A DNA stretch of 43,956 nt from DASSUC01 sp035649895 (GTDB taxonomy: Bacteria > Actinomycetota > Actinomycetes > Mycobacteriales > Micromonosporaceae): positions 1 through 43,956 of the forward strand of contig DASRIS010000204.1 of NCBI GenBank assembly GCA_035649895.1, in the 5' to 3' direction. The notes under the pieces are model-generated. The model made no database searches, was not told the origin of the DNA, and was given only the letters and a program-made list of their open reading frames with translations. Of this stretch, positions 7,113-15,292 are shown piece by piece; the stretch's first letter is position 1, and the number at the start of each line of letters is the position of its first letter. Made by a program: the position numbers and the translations under genes.

Positions 7113-8141
7113 TCAGTCGTTCTGTAGTTGGGTGGGGTCGCTGGGTGGGTTGATCCAGGCCACGGTCGGTAGCTTGGGTGGTTCGGGGGGCTGGCTGAAC
7201 CGTTCGGGGTTGCGGGCGTAGGCGGCGGCGAGGACCTGCGCGCGGCCGGCGCGGACCTTCTCGGCTGTTCCGAAGTGGACGGATGCGGGGGTGTGCAGCC
7301 CGAGCCCGCTGTGGTAGTGCTCGTGGTTGTAGTAGTCGAAGAACTCCTTGCAGAACGCGCGGGCGTGGTCGATGTCGTCGAAGTGCTCGGGGAAGGCGGG
7401 GCAGTACTTGAGGGTCTTGAACGCCGCCTCGCTGTAGGGGTTGTCGTTGCTCACGTGGGGCCGAGAATGGCTGCGGACCACGTCCAGGTCGACGAGCAGC
7501 TGCGCCACGGACTTGCTGGTCATCGAGGTGCCCCGGTCGGCGTGTACCACCTTCGGCTTGCCATGGACCCGAACCACGTCGTCGATGAGCTCGGTGGCCA
7601 GCTCGGCGGTCTCGGTCTCGGCGAGCATCCAACCGACCACGAAGCGGCTGAAGATGTCGATCATTACGTACAGGTCGTACCAGACACCGCGCAGCGGACC
7701 CCGCAGCTTGGTGATGTCCCAGCTGTAGACCTCACCGGGCTGGTGGGCCACCAGCTCGGGCTTGACCTTCGGCGGATGGGTGGCCTGGCGGCGCCGCTCC
7801 CGCGACTCGCCCGCCTCACGCAGGATCCGGTACATGGTGGACTCGCTGCACAGGTAGATCCCGTTGTCGAGCAGATGAGCCCACACCTGCGCCGGCGACT
7901 TGTCCACGAACGCCGGATCGCGTAGCAGCGCCCGTACCCGGTCACGCTCGGCGTCGCTGAGCGCGTTGCCCGGCCGCGGCCGTGGTCTCTGCTGCGCCGG
8001 CCCGGCCGGCTTGGGCCGGGCCCGCCAGTAGTGGGTCGACCGCGGCCGGCCGACGAGCTTGCATGAGCGGCGCACGTCCACACCGGCCTCGACGAGCTCG
8101 GCGAAGGTCTCGTCGATCACGTGCTCGGCCCCTGCTCGCAC
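7113..8141 (-). CDS. IS3-family transposase OrfB (DDE integrase core)
   Basis: The 342-residue protein has a rve-type integrase core. An HTH_21-like region (RALLRDPAFVDKSPAQVW, IYLCSESTMYRILRE) is followed by the DDE triad: Asp in YSWDITKLRG, Asp in VVHADRGTSMTSK, and Glu in NDNPYSEAAFKTLKY, the spacing and motif of IS3 transposases. The C-terminus has FFDYYNHEHYHSGLG, a family hallmark. The frame opens at GTG 8141 and overlaps orfA by 25 bp in another frame. It is expressed either by coupling or as a frameshifted OrfAB fusion, as known for IS3. All catalytic residues are present. Confidence 0.93.
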   Translation of the reverse strand: MRAGAEHVIDETFAELVEAGVDVRRSCKLVGRPRSTHYWRARPKPAGPAQQRPRPRPGNALSDAERDRVRALLRDPAFVDKSPAQVWAHLLDNGIYLCSESTMYRILREAGESRERRRQATHPPKVKPELVAHQPGEVYSWDITKLRGPLRGVWYDLYVMIDIFSRFVVGWMLAETETAELATELIDDVVRVHGKPKVVHADRGTSMTSKSVAQLLVDLDVVRSHSRPHVSNDNPYSEAAFKTLKYCPAFPEHFDDIDHARAFCKEFFDYYNHEHYHSGLGLHTPASVHFGTAEKVRAGRAQVLAAAYARNPERFSQPPEPPKLPTVAWINPPSDPTQLQND

Positions 8142-8614
8142 GTCGGCTCCTCGCTCTCGCAGAGCAGCTCCAAGAGCGCGTGTGCTTTTCCCATGATGTC
8201 CAGCGCGGCCTGGGTACGGGCCAGGTCCTTGGCCAGCTTCTCGTTCTGGCGCCGCAGCCGCTCCAGCTCGGCCTGCTCGGCGCTCTGGCCCCGCCGCCGG
8301 CGCCGCGAAGCCGCCTGCTCGTTCTGCTTACCCTGCCGGGCTTGCGGCTGCTCGGCTGCCGGTCGGGCCACGAGCATGCCGGCGTCGCGGGCCTTGCGCC
8401 ACTCGATGATGTGGGAGTGGTAGAGCCCTTCCCGACGCAGCAGCGCACCACGCTCGCCCGGCGCGGCCCGGTCGTACTCGGCCACCATCGCCAGCTTGTA
8501 CTCGGACGTGAACGCCCGCCGGCGCGGCTGGTCGGACCGTGGGCCGGCCGAGGAGGAGCTCACCACACCATTTTCGGCACGAAGGTCTCGGGTGTCAGCG
8601 ATCGTCAAGGTCAT
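8117..8614 (-). CDS. IS3-family transposase OrfA (helix-turn-helix)
   Basis: The 165-residue protein begins with the HTH of IS3/IS911 OrfA proteins: RRRAFTSEYKLAMVAEYDRA, with GLYHSHIIEWRKARDAG as the second part of the helix-turn-helix. A coiled-coil leucine-zipper-like region (QAELERLRRQNEKLAKDLAR) serves for dimerisation. The basic segment RRRRR about residues 103-107 is unusual. It overlaps orfB by 25 bp. The ATG at 8614 lies about 60 bp inside the right inverted repeat. Confidence 0.9.
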   Translation of the reverse strand: MTLTIADTRDLRAENGVVSSSSAGPRSDQPRRRAFTSEYKLAMVAEYDRAAPGERGALLRREGLYHSHIIEWRKARDAGMLVARPAAEQPQARQGKQNEQAASRRRRRGQSAEQAELERLRRQNEKLAKDLARTQAALDIMGKAHALLELLCESEEPTCEQGPST

Positions 8615-8670
8615 GGGAGTCGATCATCCTGTCTCGCCCTGCTGCTGGCTCAGATCTCACGCACTACGGC

Positions 8671-8691
8671 GTGTCCAACTCGACCTTGACA
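8671..8691. repeat. IS right inverted repeat
   Basis: In reverse this reads TGTCAAGG, a 7-base spacer and GGACAC, matching the left end with a one-base difference in spacer length. Position 8691 is the last base of the element; integrase-relic coding sequence starts immediately after it. Confidence 0.75.
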
Positions 8692-8951
8692 GAGAGGGCG
8701 TTGACGAGCGCTTCGCCGTGCTACGCGCCGCGGCGGGGCTGCCGGTTGAGCTGTCGGTGCACTGCCTGCGGCACTCCTACGTGTCGCATCTGATCGAGGA
8801 CGGTGTGGATCCGTTGTTCGTGCAACAGCAGGTCGGACACTCGTGGGCGTCCACGACGGCCACCTACACCACCGTCGGCTCGGATGCGAAGAACCGGATG
8901 CTGCGCGCGGCACTAGCCCGGGTCTACAACGGAGGGGACTGTCCACAGTGA
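8692..8951 (+). pseudogene. Tyrosine recombinase, C-terminal catalytic remnant
   Basis: About 85 residues survive to TGA 8949. They contain the catalytic box HCLRHSYVSHLIEDG (His and Arg), VGHSWASTTATY (second His and nucleophile Tyr) and an expected tail. The N-terminal DNA-binding part and the first catalytic Arg are absent because the frame is cut by the IS right end at 8691. The in-frame ORF that starts at 8496 in the IS is chimeric. The protein was XerC/D- or phage-like. It is dead as an enzyme. Confidence 0.8.
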
Positions 8952-8952
8952 C

Positions 8953-9147
8953 CAGTAAAGCGGGTTACCGGTTTCGGCGTAGGAGTTGAGCCAAAGGTCG
9001 TCGCCGACCGGATCGGCCACGCCAACATGGCCTACACGCTCACGATCTACACGCACCGCTCGACCGGACGGGACCAACCGGCCGCAGACAAGATCGCTAA
9101 GACGATCTTCGGGGAGGGATGGGTGGCTCCACCGGTTATCGCCTAGG
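8953..9147 (+). pseudogene. Second tyrosine integrase remnant next to tRNA-fMet
   Basis: Reading from 8953 to TAG 9145-9147 gives about 64 residues, with GVEPKVVADRIGHANMAYTL and TIYTHRSTGRDQPAADK. This is the last catalytic His and Tyr box plus the C-terminal tail of a tRNA-targeting phage or ICE integrase. There is no start codon and no upstream domain. It differs in sequence from the preceding relic, so it derives from a different element. Its position 90 bp from the 3' end of a tRNA gene fits a decayed attachment region. Confidence 0.75.
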
Positions 9148-9199
9148 TAGGAACCTCATCATCAAGCCCTTGGCTACATATCTGGCTACACAGGCCACG

Positions 9200-9234
9200 A
9201 AAACACTCCTCCGGGGTTTCCGGAGGAGTGTTTT
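9200..9234 (-). terminator. Intrinsic terminator of the tRNA gene
   Basis: AAAACACTCCTCCGG (9200-9214) and CCGGAGGAGTGTTTT (9220-9234) form a perfect 15-bp stem with a 5-nt loop, with T4 on the 3' side in either orientation. It starts 4 bp beyond the CCA end of the minus-strand tRNA. It could also stop transcripts arriving from the integrase relics. Confidence 0.85.
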
Positions 9235-9237
9235 CCC

Positions 9238-9314
9238 TGGTAGCGGGGACAGGATTTGAACCTGTGACCTCTGGGTTATGAGCCCAGCGAGCTACCGAGC
9301 TGCTCCACCCCGCG
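9238..9314 (-). tRNA. Initiator tRNA-fMet (CAT anticodon)
   Basis: The 77-nt gene folds into a full cloverleaf with CCA encoded. The anticodon loop is CTCATAA. Three consecutive G-C pairs in the anticodon stem (CTGGG/CCCAG) and the unpaired C1-U72 position at the acceptor end are the identity marks of the bacterial initiator tRNA, which separates it from elongator tRNA-Met. The two integrase relics beyond its 3' end suggest it has served as an integration site. Confidence 0.96.
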
Positions 9315-9361
9315 TCGCAGGAATAAGCCTAGCGCACGCTTGGGCGTACCTGCAAAACGCC

Positions 9362-12301
9362 CTACCCCGATGGCGAGGGGGCAGGGGTCGGGGTGGCACC
9401 GGGCGTCGTCCCCGCCCGCCGCTGCGCCGCCTCGAACTCCTTCAGTGCGGCGTCCAGGTTGGCCAGCGCACGGCCGTACTCCTCGAAGTTGCCGGAGGCC
9501 TGCGCGGCCCGCAGCGCGTCGATCGCGGTGCGGACCTTGGCCGCCGCCGCCGCGAGGTCGCCCGGCACGGCGGCCGGCGGCGTCGCCGTGGGCGGCTGCG
9601 GAGTGCCGCCCTGGGGTGGCTGGGTGGTCGGCGGCCGGCTGGAGTCGACCAGCTGCTTGATGCCGGCTTGCAGGGTGTCTGCGAGCGCCACCCGGTCGCC
9701 GTAGTTGAGCAGCACCTTCTTCATCAACGGGTACGGGTTGGCGACGTTGCTGCGCAGGTAGATCGGCTCGACGTAGAGCATGCCGCCGCCGAACGGCAGC
9801 GAGAGCAGGTTGCCCTTGACCACGGACGAGGTCTCCGACTGCAGCAGCGTCAGCTGGCTGCGTACGGTCGGCTCGTTCTCCATGTTCTGCTGGGCCTGGC
9901 CCGGGCCTGGGATGCGGTTCTCCTTGGGCAGCTCGAGCACGTCCAGCCGGGGCCTGCCGTCGACGTACGACCCGGAGATCAGCGCGGCCAGGTTCTGCCG
10001 GCCGGTCGGGGTCACCGCGGCGGTGAGCTGGAACCGGGTGCTCTCCTGGCCGGGCAGCTGGGTGAGCAGGTAGTACGGCGGCTGCTTGACGCCCTGGCCG
10101 GGCTGGGCCGGATCCTCCGGCACCTGCCAGAAGTCCTGGCCGGAGAAGAACTCGTTCGCCTCGGTCACGTGGAACCGGGCCAGCAGGTCCCGCTGCACCT
10201 TGAACATGTCGGCCGGGTAGCGGAAGTGCTGCGCCAGCTCGGGCGGCACGTCAGCCGCCGGGCGGATCAGCTTGCCGCCGAACGCCTTGTTCCACGCCCG
10301 CAGCACCGGGTCGCCCTCGTCGAACGCGTACAGCGTGACCGTGCCGTCGTACGCGTCAACGGTCGCCTTCACCGAGTTGCGGATGTAGTTGATGTTCTGC
10401 CGGGCGAGCTGGAACGTGCCGGTGCCGGTCAGCGAGTCGTTCGTAGCCTGCTGGAGGTTGACCCGCTGGGCGTACGGGTAGGTGCTGGCGGTGGTGTAGC
10501 CGTCGACGATCCACACGATCCGGCCACCGACCGCCGCCGGGTACGGGTCGCCGTCGAGCGTCAGGAACGGGGCGACCTTCTCCACCCGGTCCCGTGGGTG
10601 GCGGATGTACATCATCCGGGAGTTGTCGTTGACCGCGTTGGAGAGCAGGAAGTTGGCCTCGCGGTAGCCAACGGAGTACAGCAGCCGGCGCCACATCGAC
10701 CCGATCTCGACCCCGCCGGTGCCCTGGTAGGTGTAGTACTGGTCGCCGGTCTCCCCGGTGGGCCGGTCGTACTCGACGTCCCCGCCGCCGGTCGCCTTGC
10801 CGATGACCGCGTAGTCGCCCATCCGCTCGCCGTAGTAGATGCGCGGCTGGCTGGTCGCGATCTGCTCGGTGGGCGAGGAGCACTGCTCGTTGCCGGCCGG
10901 CTCGGCCTCCTTCTGCGTGCCGAGGAAGCCGGAGGTGAAGAACGGCTGGCCGCCGCAGGGCGTGCGGTTGGCCGGGGCGGCGACGAGGCCGTACCCGTGG
11001 GTGAAGACGGTGTGCCGGTTGAGCCAGTTGCGCTGGGCGTCGCGCAGCTTGTCCGGGTCGAGCTCGCGCACGCCGACGACGTAGTCCTGGGTGACGCCGT
11101 TGAGCGTGTACCGGTCGATGTCGAGCTTCTCGCCGAAGTCGTAGAAGCCGCGTACCTGCTGCAGCTGGGTATAGGTAGCGGAGACCACGGCCGGGTCGAG
11201 CAGGCGGATGTTCGGCACGATCGAGGTGTCGGTGGCCAGCGCCGCGGGCGGGGTCAGGTTGTTCGCCGGGTACGACGTCTGCTTCACGTCCGTCAGGGCG
11301 TACGCCTGCCTGGTCGCGTCGATGCTGCGCTGGATGTACTGCGCCTCCTTGTCCCGCAGGCTCGGGTTGACCGTGAACGACTGCACCGCCCAGGGGTAGA
11401 TGCCGCCGATCGCGACCGCCGAGATGCCCAGCAGCGCGAGCGAGATGCCGGGCCAGGTCAGGTTGCGCATGACCGCGTTGGAGAAGACCACGATGGCGAT
11501 CGCCACCACGATCGAGATGTAGGCGAGAATCTCCTTCGCCGGCAGCAGCGCGTTCACCGCGGTGTAGCCGGCGCCGTAGAGGTCGGTGCCGTCGTTGTGG
11601 GCGAGCAGCAGCCCTCGCTGGTCGAGGAAGTAGGCCACCGCCTTCAGCAGCACGAACGCCGCCACCAGCGAGGTCACGTGGGCCCGCGCCGCGCCGGTCA
11701 TCCGGTCGCCCTGGCCGGTCAGGCGTACACCGCCGTAGATGTAGTGCACGGCGAGCGCGCCGAGGGTGGAGAGCACCACCGCGGTCATGCCGACGCCGAG
11801 CAGGAACCGCCAGAACGGGTACTTGAAGATGTAGAAGCCCACGTCCACGCCGAACTGGGGGTCGGCGGCCCCGAACTCCTGCGCGTTGCTGAACAGCAGC
11901 CACTGGGCCCAGCTGCCCTGGGCGGAGATGCCGGCGAAGAAGCCGATCACCCCGGCGGCCAGCGCGATCCAGGTGCCGATGCGCGGGGTCAGCACCATCC
12001 GGTACCGCTCGAGCGCCTGCTGCTCGAGCGAGTGCGGGTAGAGCAGCGGGCGCAGCCGGTAGGCCAGGTAGAGGTTGCCGCCGACGAACAGGGCCATGGC
12101 CAGGCCGAAGATCAGGAACAGCAGCAGCCGGGTCCGCAGCACGTTGGTGAAGACCTGGGTGTAGCTCACCTCGTCGAACCACAGCCAGTCGGTCCAGGCG
12201 TCGACCACCCAGCCGAGCAGCGTGAAGAAGACGAAGACTCCGACCAGCACCGCGATGGTGACCCGGCCGCGACGGCTCATCCTGGGTAGAGGGCTACGCA
12301 T
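9362..12301 (-). CDS. UPF0182 family large membrane protein
   Basis: About 979 residues, the usual size of UPF0182 (Rv3193c-type) proteins. Seven or so membrane segments occupy the first 330 residues, beginning VTIAVLVGVFVFFTLLGWVV, with WTDWLWFDEVSYTQVF just after the first one as in the family. A large extracytoplasmic domain follows (about 340-880), with motifs such as YTLNGVTQDYVVGVRELD and NRHTVFTHGYG. The C-terminus is a proline/threonine-rich tail (PPTTQPPQGGTPQPP) plus an alanine-rich helix. The function is not established. I prefer ATG 12301; GTG 12307 and ATG 12280 are alternatives. It is downstream of, and co-oriented with, the ylbL-like protease gene, a pairing conserved in actinobacteria. 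Confidence 0.93.
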   Translation of the reverse strand: MRSPLPRMSRRGRVTIAVLVGVFVFFTLLGWVVDAWTDWLWFDEVSYTQVFTNVLRTRLLLFLIFGLAMALFVGGNLYLAYRLRPLLYPHSLEQQALERYRMVLTPRIGTWIALAAGVIGFFAGISAQGSWAQWLLFSNAQEFGAADPQFGVDVGFYIFKYPFWRFLLGVGMTAVVLSTLGALAVHYIYGGVRLTGQGDRMTGAARAHVTSLVAAFVLLKAVAYFLDQRGLLLAHNDGTDLYGAGYTAVNALLPAKEILAYISIVVAIAIVVFSNAVMRNLTWPGISLALLGISAVAIGGIYPWAVQSFTVNPSLRDKEAQYIQRSIDATRQAYALTDVKQTSYPANNLTPPAALATDTSIVPNIRLLDPAVVSATYTQLQQVRGFYDFGEKLDIDRYTLNGVTQDYVVGVRELDPDKLRDAQRNWLNRHTVFTHGYGLVAAPANRTPCGGQPFFTSGFLGTQKEAEPAGNEQCSSPTEQIATSQPRIYYGERMGDYAVIGKATGGGDVEYDRPTGETGDQYYTYQGTGGVEIGSMWRRLLYSVGYREANFLLSNAVNDNSRMMYIRHPRDRVEKVAPFLTLDGDPYPAAVGGRIVWIVDGYTTASTYPYAQRVNLQQATNDSLTGTGTFQLARQNINYIRNSVKATVDAYDGTVTLYAFDEGDPVLRAWNKAFGGKLIRPAADVPPELAQHFRYPADMFKVQRDLLARFHVTEANEFFSGQDFWQVPEDPAQPGQGVKQPPYYLLTQLPGQESTRFQLTAAVTPTGRQNLAALISGSYVDGRPRLDVLELPKENRIPGPGQAQQNMENEPTVRSQLTLLQSETSSVVKGNLLSLPFGGGMLYVEPIYLRSNVANPYPLMKKVLLNYGDRVALADTLQAGIKQLVDSSRPPTTQPPQGGTPQPPTATPPAAVPGDLAAAAAKVRTAIDALRAAQASGNFEEYGRALANLDAALKEFEAAQRRAGTTPGATPTPAPSPSG

Positions 12302-12375
12302 TACCACGCGGCATAGCGTACGCGCGCGGTCGCGGTACTGGCCGGCCCGGCACCGGCCCGGCGGGCAGAGGGTCC

Positions 12376-13404
12376 TTACCCGGCTGTGCAGAGGGCCGGC
12401 TGGCGCCCGGCCCGCAGCGCGTCGAGCGCCGCGAGCGCCTCGTCGAGCGAGGCCACCGAGATCAAGGGCAGCCCGGGTACGGCGTTCGCCATCGCCTCGG
12501 CGCAGTTGTCGGCCGGGGTGAGGAACGCGACCGCCTTGGCCTCCTTCGCGGCGACCAGCTTCTGCGGGATGCCGCCGATCGCGCCCACCCGGCCCTCGTC
12601 GTCGATGGTGCCGGTCCCGGCGAGGATCCTCCCGCCGGTCAGGTCGGCCGGGTCCAGGGTGTCCACGATGCCGAGGGCGAACATCAGCCCCGCCGAAGGG
12701 CCGCCGATCTCGCGCAGCTCGATGGTGAGCCGGAACGAGTGGGGCTGCCGCTGCTCGACCATGATGCCGATGCGGGGCGCACCGTCGTTCCCTGCGACGC
12801 TGGTGACCGCTGCGGTCCCCGCCTGCTCACCCCGGCGGTACCCGATGGACAGTGCCGTACCGACCGGCTTGGCCCGGACCAGCTCGGTGAGCTTGACCGC
12901 GCTGGTCACCGCCTGGCCGTCCACCGAGGTGACCACGTCGCCGACCCGCAGCGCCGCCTGCGCCGGGGAGCCCTCCGCGAGCTCGGTGACAACGACCTGC
13001 ACCGGGTAGCCCAGCCGGCGCAGGGCGGCGGTCTCCGCGCTGCTCTGGGAGGCCTCGAACTGCTTGGCGTTCTCCTGGTCGACCTCCTCCGTCGTCCGGC
13101 CGGGCGGGTAGACCAGCTCCCACGGCACCACCGCGGTCCGGTCACTGAACCAGCCGCGCACCGCGTCGAGCAGGGTGACGTTCTCCGACCGTACGCTGAC
13201 CGTCACCAGGCGCAGCTGCCCGGCCGAGTCGGTGGCCTTGGCGCCGCTGACCGCGATGACGTCCTTGCCGTCCGTCGTACCCAGGGTGTCCACCGTGGGC
13301 CCCGGTCCCAGCAGGACGTAGGGCACCGGCGCGGCGGAGACGCCCCACGCCAGCAGCGCGACAAGGACCGCGCCGAGCAGCACGGTGGCACCACGACGTT
13401 GCAT
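12376..13404 (-). CDS. YlbL-type PDZ / Lon-like serine protease
   Basis: The 342-residue protein (start MQRRGATVLL) has an N-terminal membrane anchor (LLGAVLVALLAWGVSAAPVP) and the family motif YVLLGPGPTVDTLG. A PDZ domain (about 145-215) contains ELAEGSPAQAALRVGDVVTS. A Lon-type S16 domain ends the protein, with the catalytic Ser in IGGPSAGLMFALGI and the Lys in GGIPQKLVAAKEA. Such proteins are membrane-bound proteases facing outwards; in Bacillus YlbL is linked to cell-division checkpoint proteolysis, while the actinobacterial role is unclear. The frame is open upstream to 13554, but that extension overlaps the divergent hydrolase gene and lacks hydrophobic character, so ATG 13404 is preferred. 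Confidence 0.93.
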   Translation of the reverse strand: MQRRGATVLLGAVLVALLAWGVSAAPVPYVLLGPGPTVDTLGTTDGKDVIAVSGAKATDSAGQLRLVTVSVRSENVTLLDAVRGWFSDRTAVVPWELVYPPGRTTEEVDQENAKQFEASQSSAETAALRRLGYPVQVVVTELAEGSPAQAALRVGDVVTSVDGQAVTSAVKLTELVRAKPVGTALSIGYRRGEQAGTAAVTSVAGNDGAPRIGIMVEQRQPHSFRLTIELREIGGPSAGLMFALGIVDTLDPADLTGGRILAGTGTIDDEGRVGAIGGIPQKLVAAKEAKAVAFLTPADNCAEAMANAVPGLPLISVASLDEALAALDALRAGRQPALCTAG

Positions 13405-13508
13405 GGCCGCCAAGCCTAGCTGCCGTAGCTGACGGTCCCGGGTGTTTCCGCGCGGGCAGAAGCTGGCGGTCCCGGTGCCTGCGTTCCGGGCAGGCGTACC
13501 GTGGACAC

Positions 13509-14684
13509 GTGCCCGACATCCCGTTCGGCTTCGCCCTTCCGGGCGGGTCCCCACCAGACCCGAACGACCCGCAGGAGATGCAGCGGTTCCTCGCCCAGCT
13601 CCAGCAGATGCTCATCACCTCGAGCAGCGGTCCGGTCAACTGGGACCTGGCCCGGCAGGTGGCGCTGGGCCAGCTCACCGGCGACCGGCCGGCGACACCG
13701 GCTGAGCAGGCCGCCGTCGCCGAGGCGCTGCACCTGGCCGACCTGTGGCTGGAGCCGGTGTCGGCGCTGCCGTCCGGCATCAGCACCGTCACCGCCTGGA
13801 GCCGGGCCGAGTGGGTCACCGCCACCCTGGACGTCTGGCGCAAGCTGTGCGACCCGGTCGCCGCGCGGATGGTCGGGGCAATGGGCGAGCTGGTCCCCGA
13901 CGAGGCGCGCAGCCGGTTCGGCCCGGTGCAGGCGATGGTGGCCACGATCGGCGGGGCGCTCTTCGGCGGCCAGCTCGGTCAGGCGCTGGGCTCGCTCGCC
14001 ACCGAGGTGCTCTCCGCCGGCGACATCGGGCTCCCGCTCGGGCCCCCGGGCACCGCCGCCCTGCTGCCGGCGAACATCGCCGCGTACGGCACCGGCCTGG
14101 AGATCGGCGAGGACGAGGTACGGCTCTACGTGGCCCTGCGGGAGGCCGCCCACCAGCGGCTCTTCGGCCACGTGCCGTGGCTGCGCGGGCACGTCTTCCT
14201 GGCCGTGGAGGCGTACGCGGCGGGCATCCGGGTCAACCGGGAGGCGGTCGAGGAGGCGATGAGCCGGTTCGACCCGGGCAACCCGGAGAGCCTGCCGGAG
14301 CTGGCCATCGAGGGCATCTTCACGCCCGAGGACTCGCCTGCGCAGAAGGCCGCGCTGGCCCGCCTGGAGACCGCGCTGGCCCTGGTCGAGGGCTGGGTCT
14401 GCCACGTCGTGGACGCGGCCGTCGCGGACCGCCTGCCCGCCGCGGTACGCCTGTCCGAGGCGTTCCGGCGCCGCCGGGCCGCCGGTGGCCCGGCCGAGCA
14501 GACGTTTGCCGCGCTGGTAGGGCTGGAGCTGCGCCCCCGGCGGCTGCGGGAGGCGGCCGCACTGTGGGCGGTCCTCGCCGAGCACCGGGGCGTCGCCGGT
14601 CGGGACGGGCTGTGGGCCCATCCCGACCTGCTACCCGACGAGGAAGGGTTCACCGACCCGCACGGCTTTGCGCGGTCGTTCTGA
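13509..14684 (+). CDS. Zincin-like metalloprotease / putative hydrolase (DUF2342)
   Basis: The 391-residue protein belongs to the Zincin_2/DUF2342 family annotated as putative hydrolase or F420-biosynthesis-associated protein (Rv3195-type). Visible signatures are a Gly/Pro-rich N-terminus (FGFALPGGSPPDPNDP), a glycine-rich helix GGALFGGQLGQALGSLA (about 157-173), and the putative metal site LREAAHQRLFGHVPWLRGHV near residues 208-227, where His residues replace a standard HExxH. The C-terminal HPDLLPDEEGF tail is family-typical. The substrate is unknown. It is divergent from the YlbL-type protease across about 100 bp, an arrangement conserved in actinobacteria. Confidence 0.9.
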   Translation: MPDIPFGFALPGGSPPDPNDPQEMQRFLAQLQQMLITSSSGPVNWDLARQVALGQLTGDRPATPAEQAAVAEALHLADLWLEPVSALPSGISTVTAWSRAEWVTATLDVWRKLCDPVAARMVGAMGELVPDEARSRFGPVQAMVATIGGALFGGQLGQALGSLATEVLSAGDIGLPLGPPGTAALLPANIAAYGTGLEIGEDEVRLYVALREAAHQRLFGHVPWLRGHVFLAVEAYAAGIRVNREAVEEAMSRFDPGNPESLPELAIEGIFTPEDSPAQKAALARLETALALVEGWVCHVVDAAVADRLPAAVRLSEAFRRRRAAGGPAEQTFAALVGLELRPRRLREAAALWAVLAEHRGVAGRDGLWAHPDLLPDEEGFTDPHGFARSF

Positions 14685-14748
14685 GCCCGCGGCGGCTACC
14701 TGGCGGATAAGCGGCCGGCGGCCAGCCAGAGCCCCCAGCGGCAACCAG

Positions 14749-14862
14749 AGCTTCTGCCGGCCGACCCGGACTTCTGACTGCTGAGCAGGGCTTCTGCCGG
14801 CTGACCGGAGCCTTTGCCGGCTGACCAGCCTGTGCCGGCTGACCGGAGCCTTTGCCGGATGG
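14749..14862. repeat. Degenerate ~20-bp tandem repeat
   Basis: About six imperfect units of the type TGCCGGCTGACCGGAGCCTT lie between the convergent ends of the hydrolase and VOC genes. The best direct copies are 14795-14820 and 14833-14858 (26 identical bases, 38-bp period). It contains no coding sequence. It may simply be a minisatellite. Confidence 0.6.
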
Positions 14863-14870
14863 TCCAGAGC

Positions 14871-15287
14871 TCACTGCTGGCGAGGCTGGTTGAAGCGCAG
14901 CATGTTGCCGGAGGGGTCGCGGAAGGCGCAGTCGCGGACGCCGTACGGCTGGTCGATCGGCTCCTGCAGCACCTCGCCGCCTGCGGCGCGGATGCGCTCG
15001 AAGGTGGCGTCGCAGTCGTCGGTCCTGAAGATGACGCCGCGCAGCAGGCCCTTTGCCAGCAGCTCCGCCATGGTCTCCCGGTCGGCGGGCGAGGCGTTCG
15101 GGTCGGCGAGGGGCGGTTCGAGGACGATCTCCACATCGGGCTGCGACGGCGCGCCGACGGTCACCCAGCGCATTCCCTCGAACCCGACGTCGTTGCGCAC
15201 CTGTAGGCCGAGCACGTCCCGGTAGAAGGCGAGCGCCTTGTCGTGGTCGGCAACGGCGATGAAGCACTGTGAAAGCTTGATGTCCAT
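14871..15287 (-). CDS. VOC-family (glyoxalase/dioxygenase-like) protein
   Basis: The 138-residue protein is a single vicinal-oxygen-chelate domain of the PhnB/glyoxalase type. The two beta-alpha-beta halves are visible: SQCFIAVADHDKALAFYRDV and then GVIFRTDDCDATFERIRAAG, ending FRDPSGNMLRFNQP. Candidate metal ligands are Glu in VEIVLEPP and the C-terminal beta strand. It probably modifies or binds a small reactive compound. Either ATG 15287 or GTG 15296 could start it; the latter overlaps the araC-like stop by 4 bp (GTGA). Both genes are on one strand, so the regulator and the enzyme form an operon. Confidence 0.85.
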   Translation of the reverse strand: MDIKLSQCFIAVADHDKALAFYRDVLGLQVRNDVGFEGMRWVTVGAPSQPDVEIVLEPPLADPNASPADRETMAELLAKGLLRGVIFRTDDCDATFERIRAAGGEVLQEPIDQPYGVRDCAFRDPSGNMLRFNQPRQQ

Positions 15288-15292
15288 GCGTC

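Larger units (their letters stand above)
7086..8691 (-). mobile_element. IS3-family insertion sequence, 1606 bp
   Basis: The element has terminal inverted repeats that begin TGTCAAGG and end GGACAC (left 7086-7105, right 8671-8691 in reverse), and orfA and orfB in the IS3 arrangement. The ends have the 5'-TG...CA-3' form typical of the family. Both orfs are intact, so it could be active. The flanks (ggaatc on the left, gagagg on the right) show no target-site duplication, and both neighbouring genes are truncated. Confidence 0.85.

Noticed and set aside
8496..8951. A full 151-codon tyrosine recombinase starting inside the IS
   Set aside because: The first 65 codons are antisense IS sequence; only the part after 8691 matches a recombinase.
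9278..12289. Open frame of 1003 codons on the plus strand
   Set aside because: It is antisense to the UPF0182 gene over its full length, Arg/Gly/Val-rich, and the minus frame has clear membrane segments and family motifs. High GC leaves such frames open.
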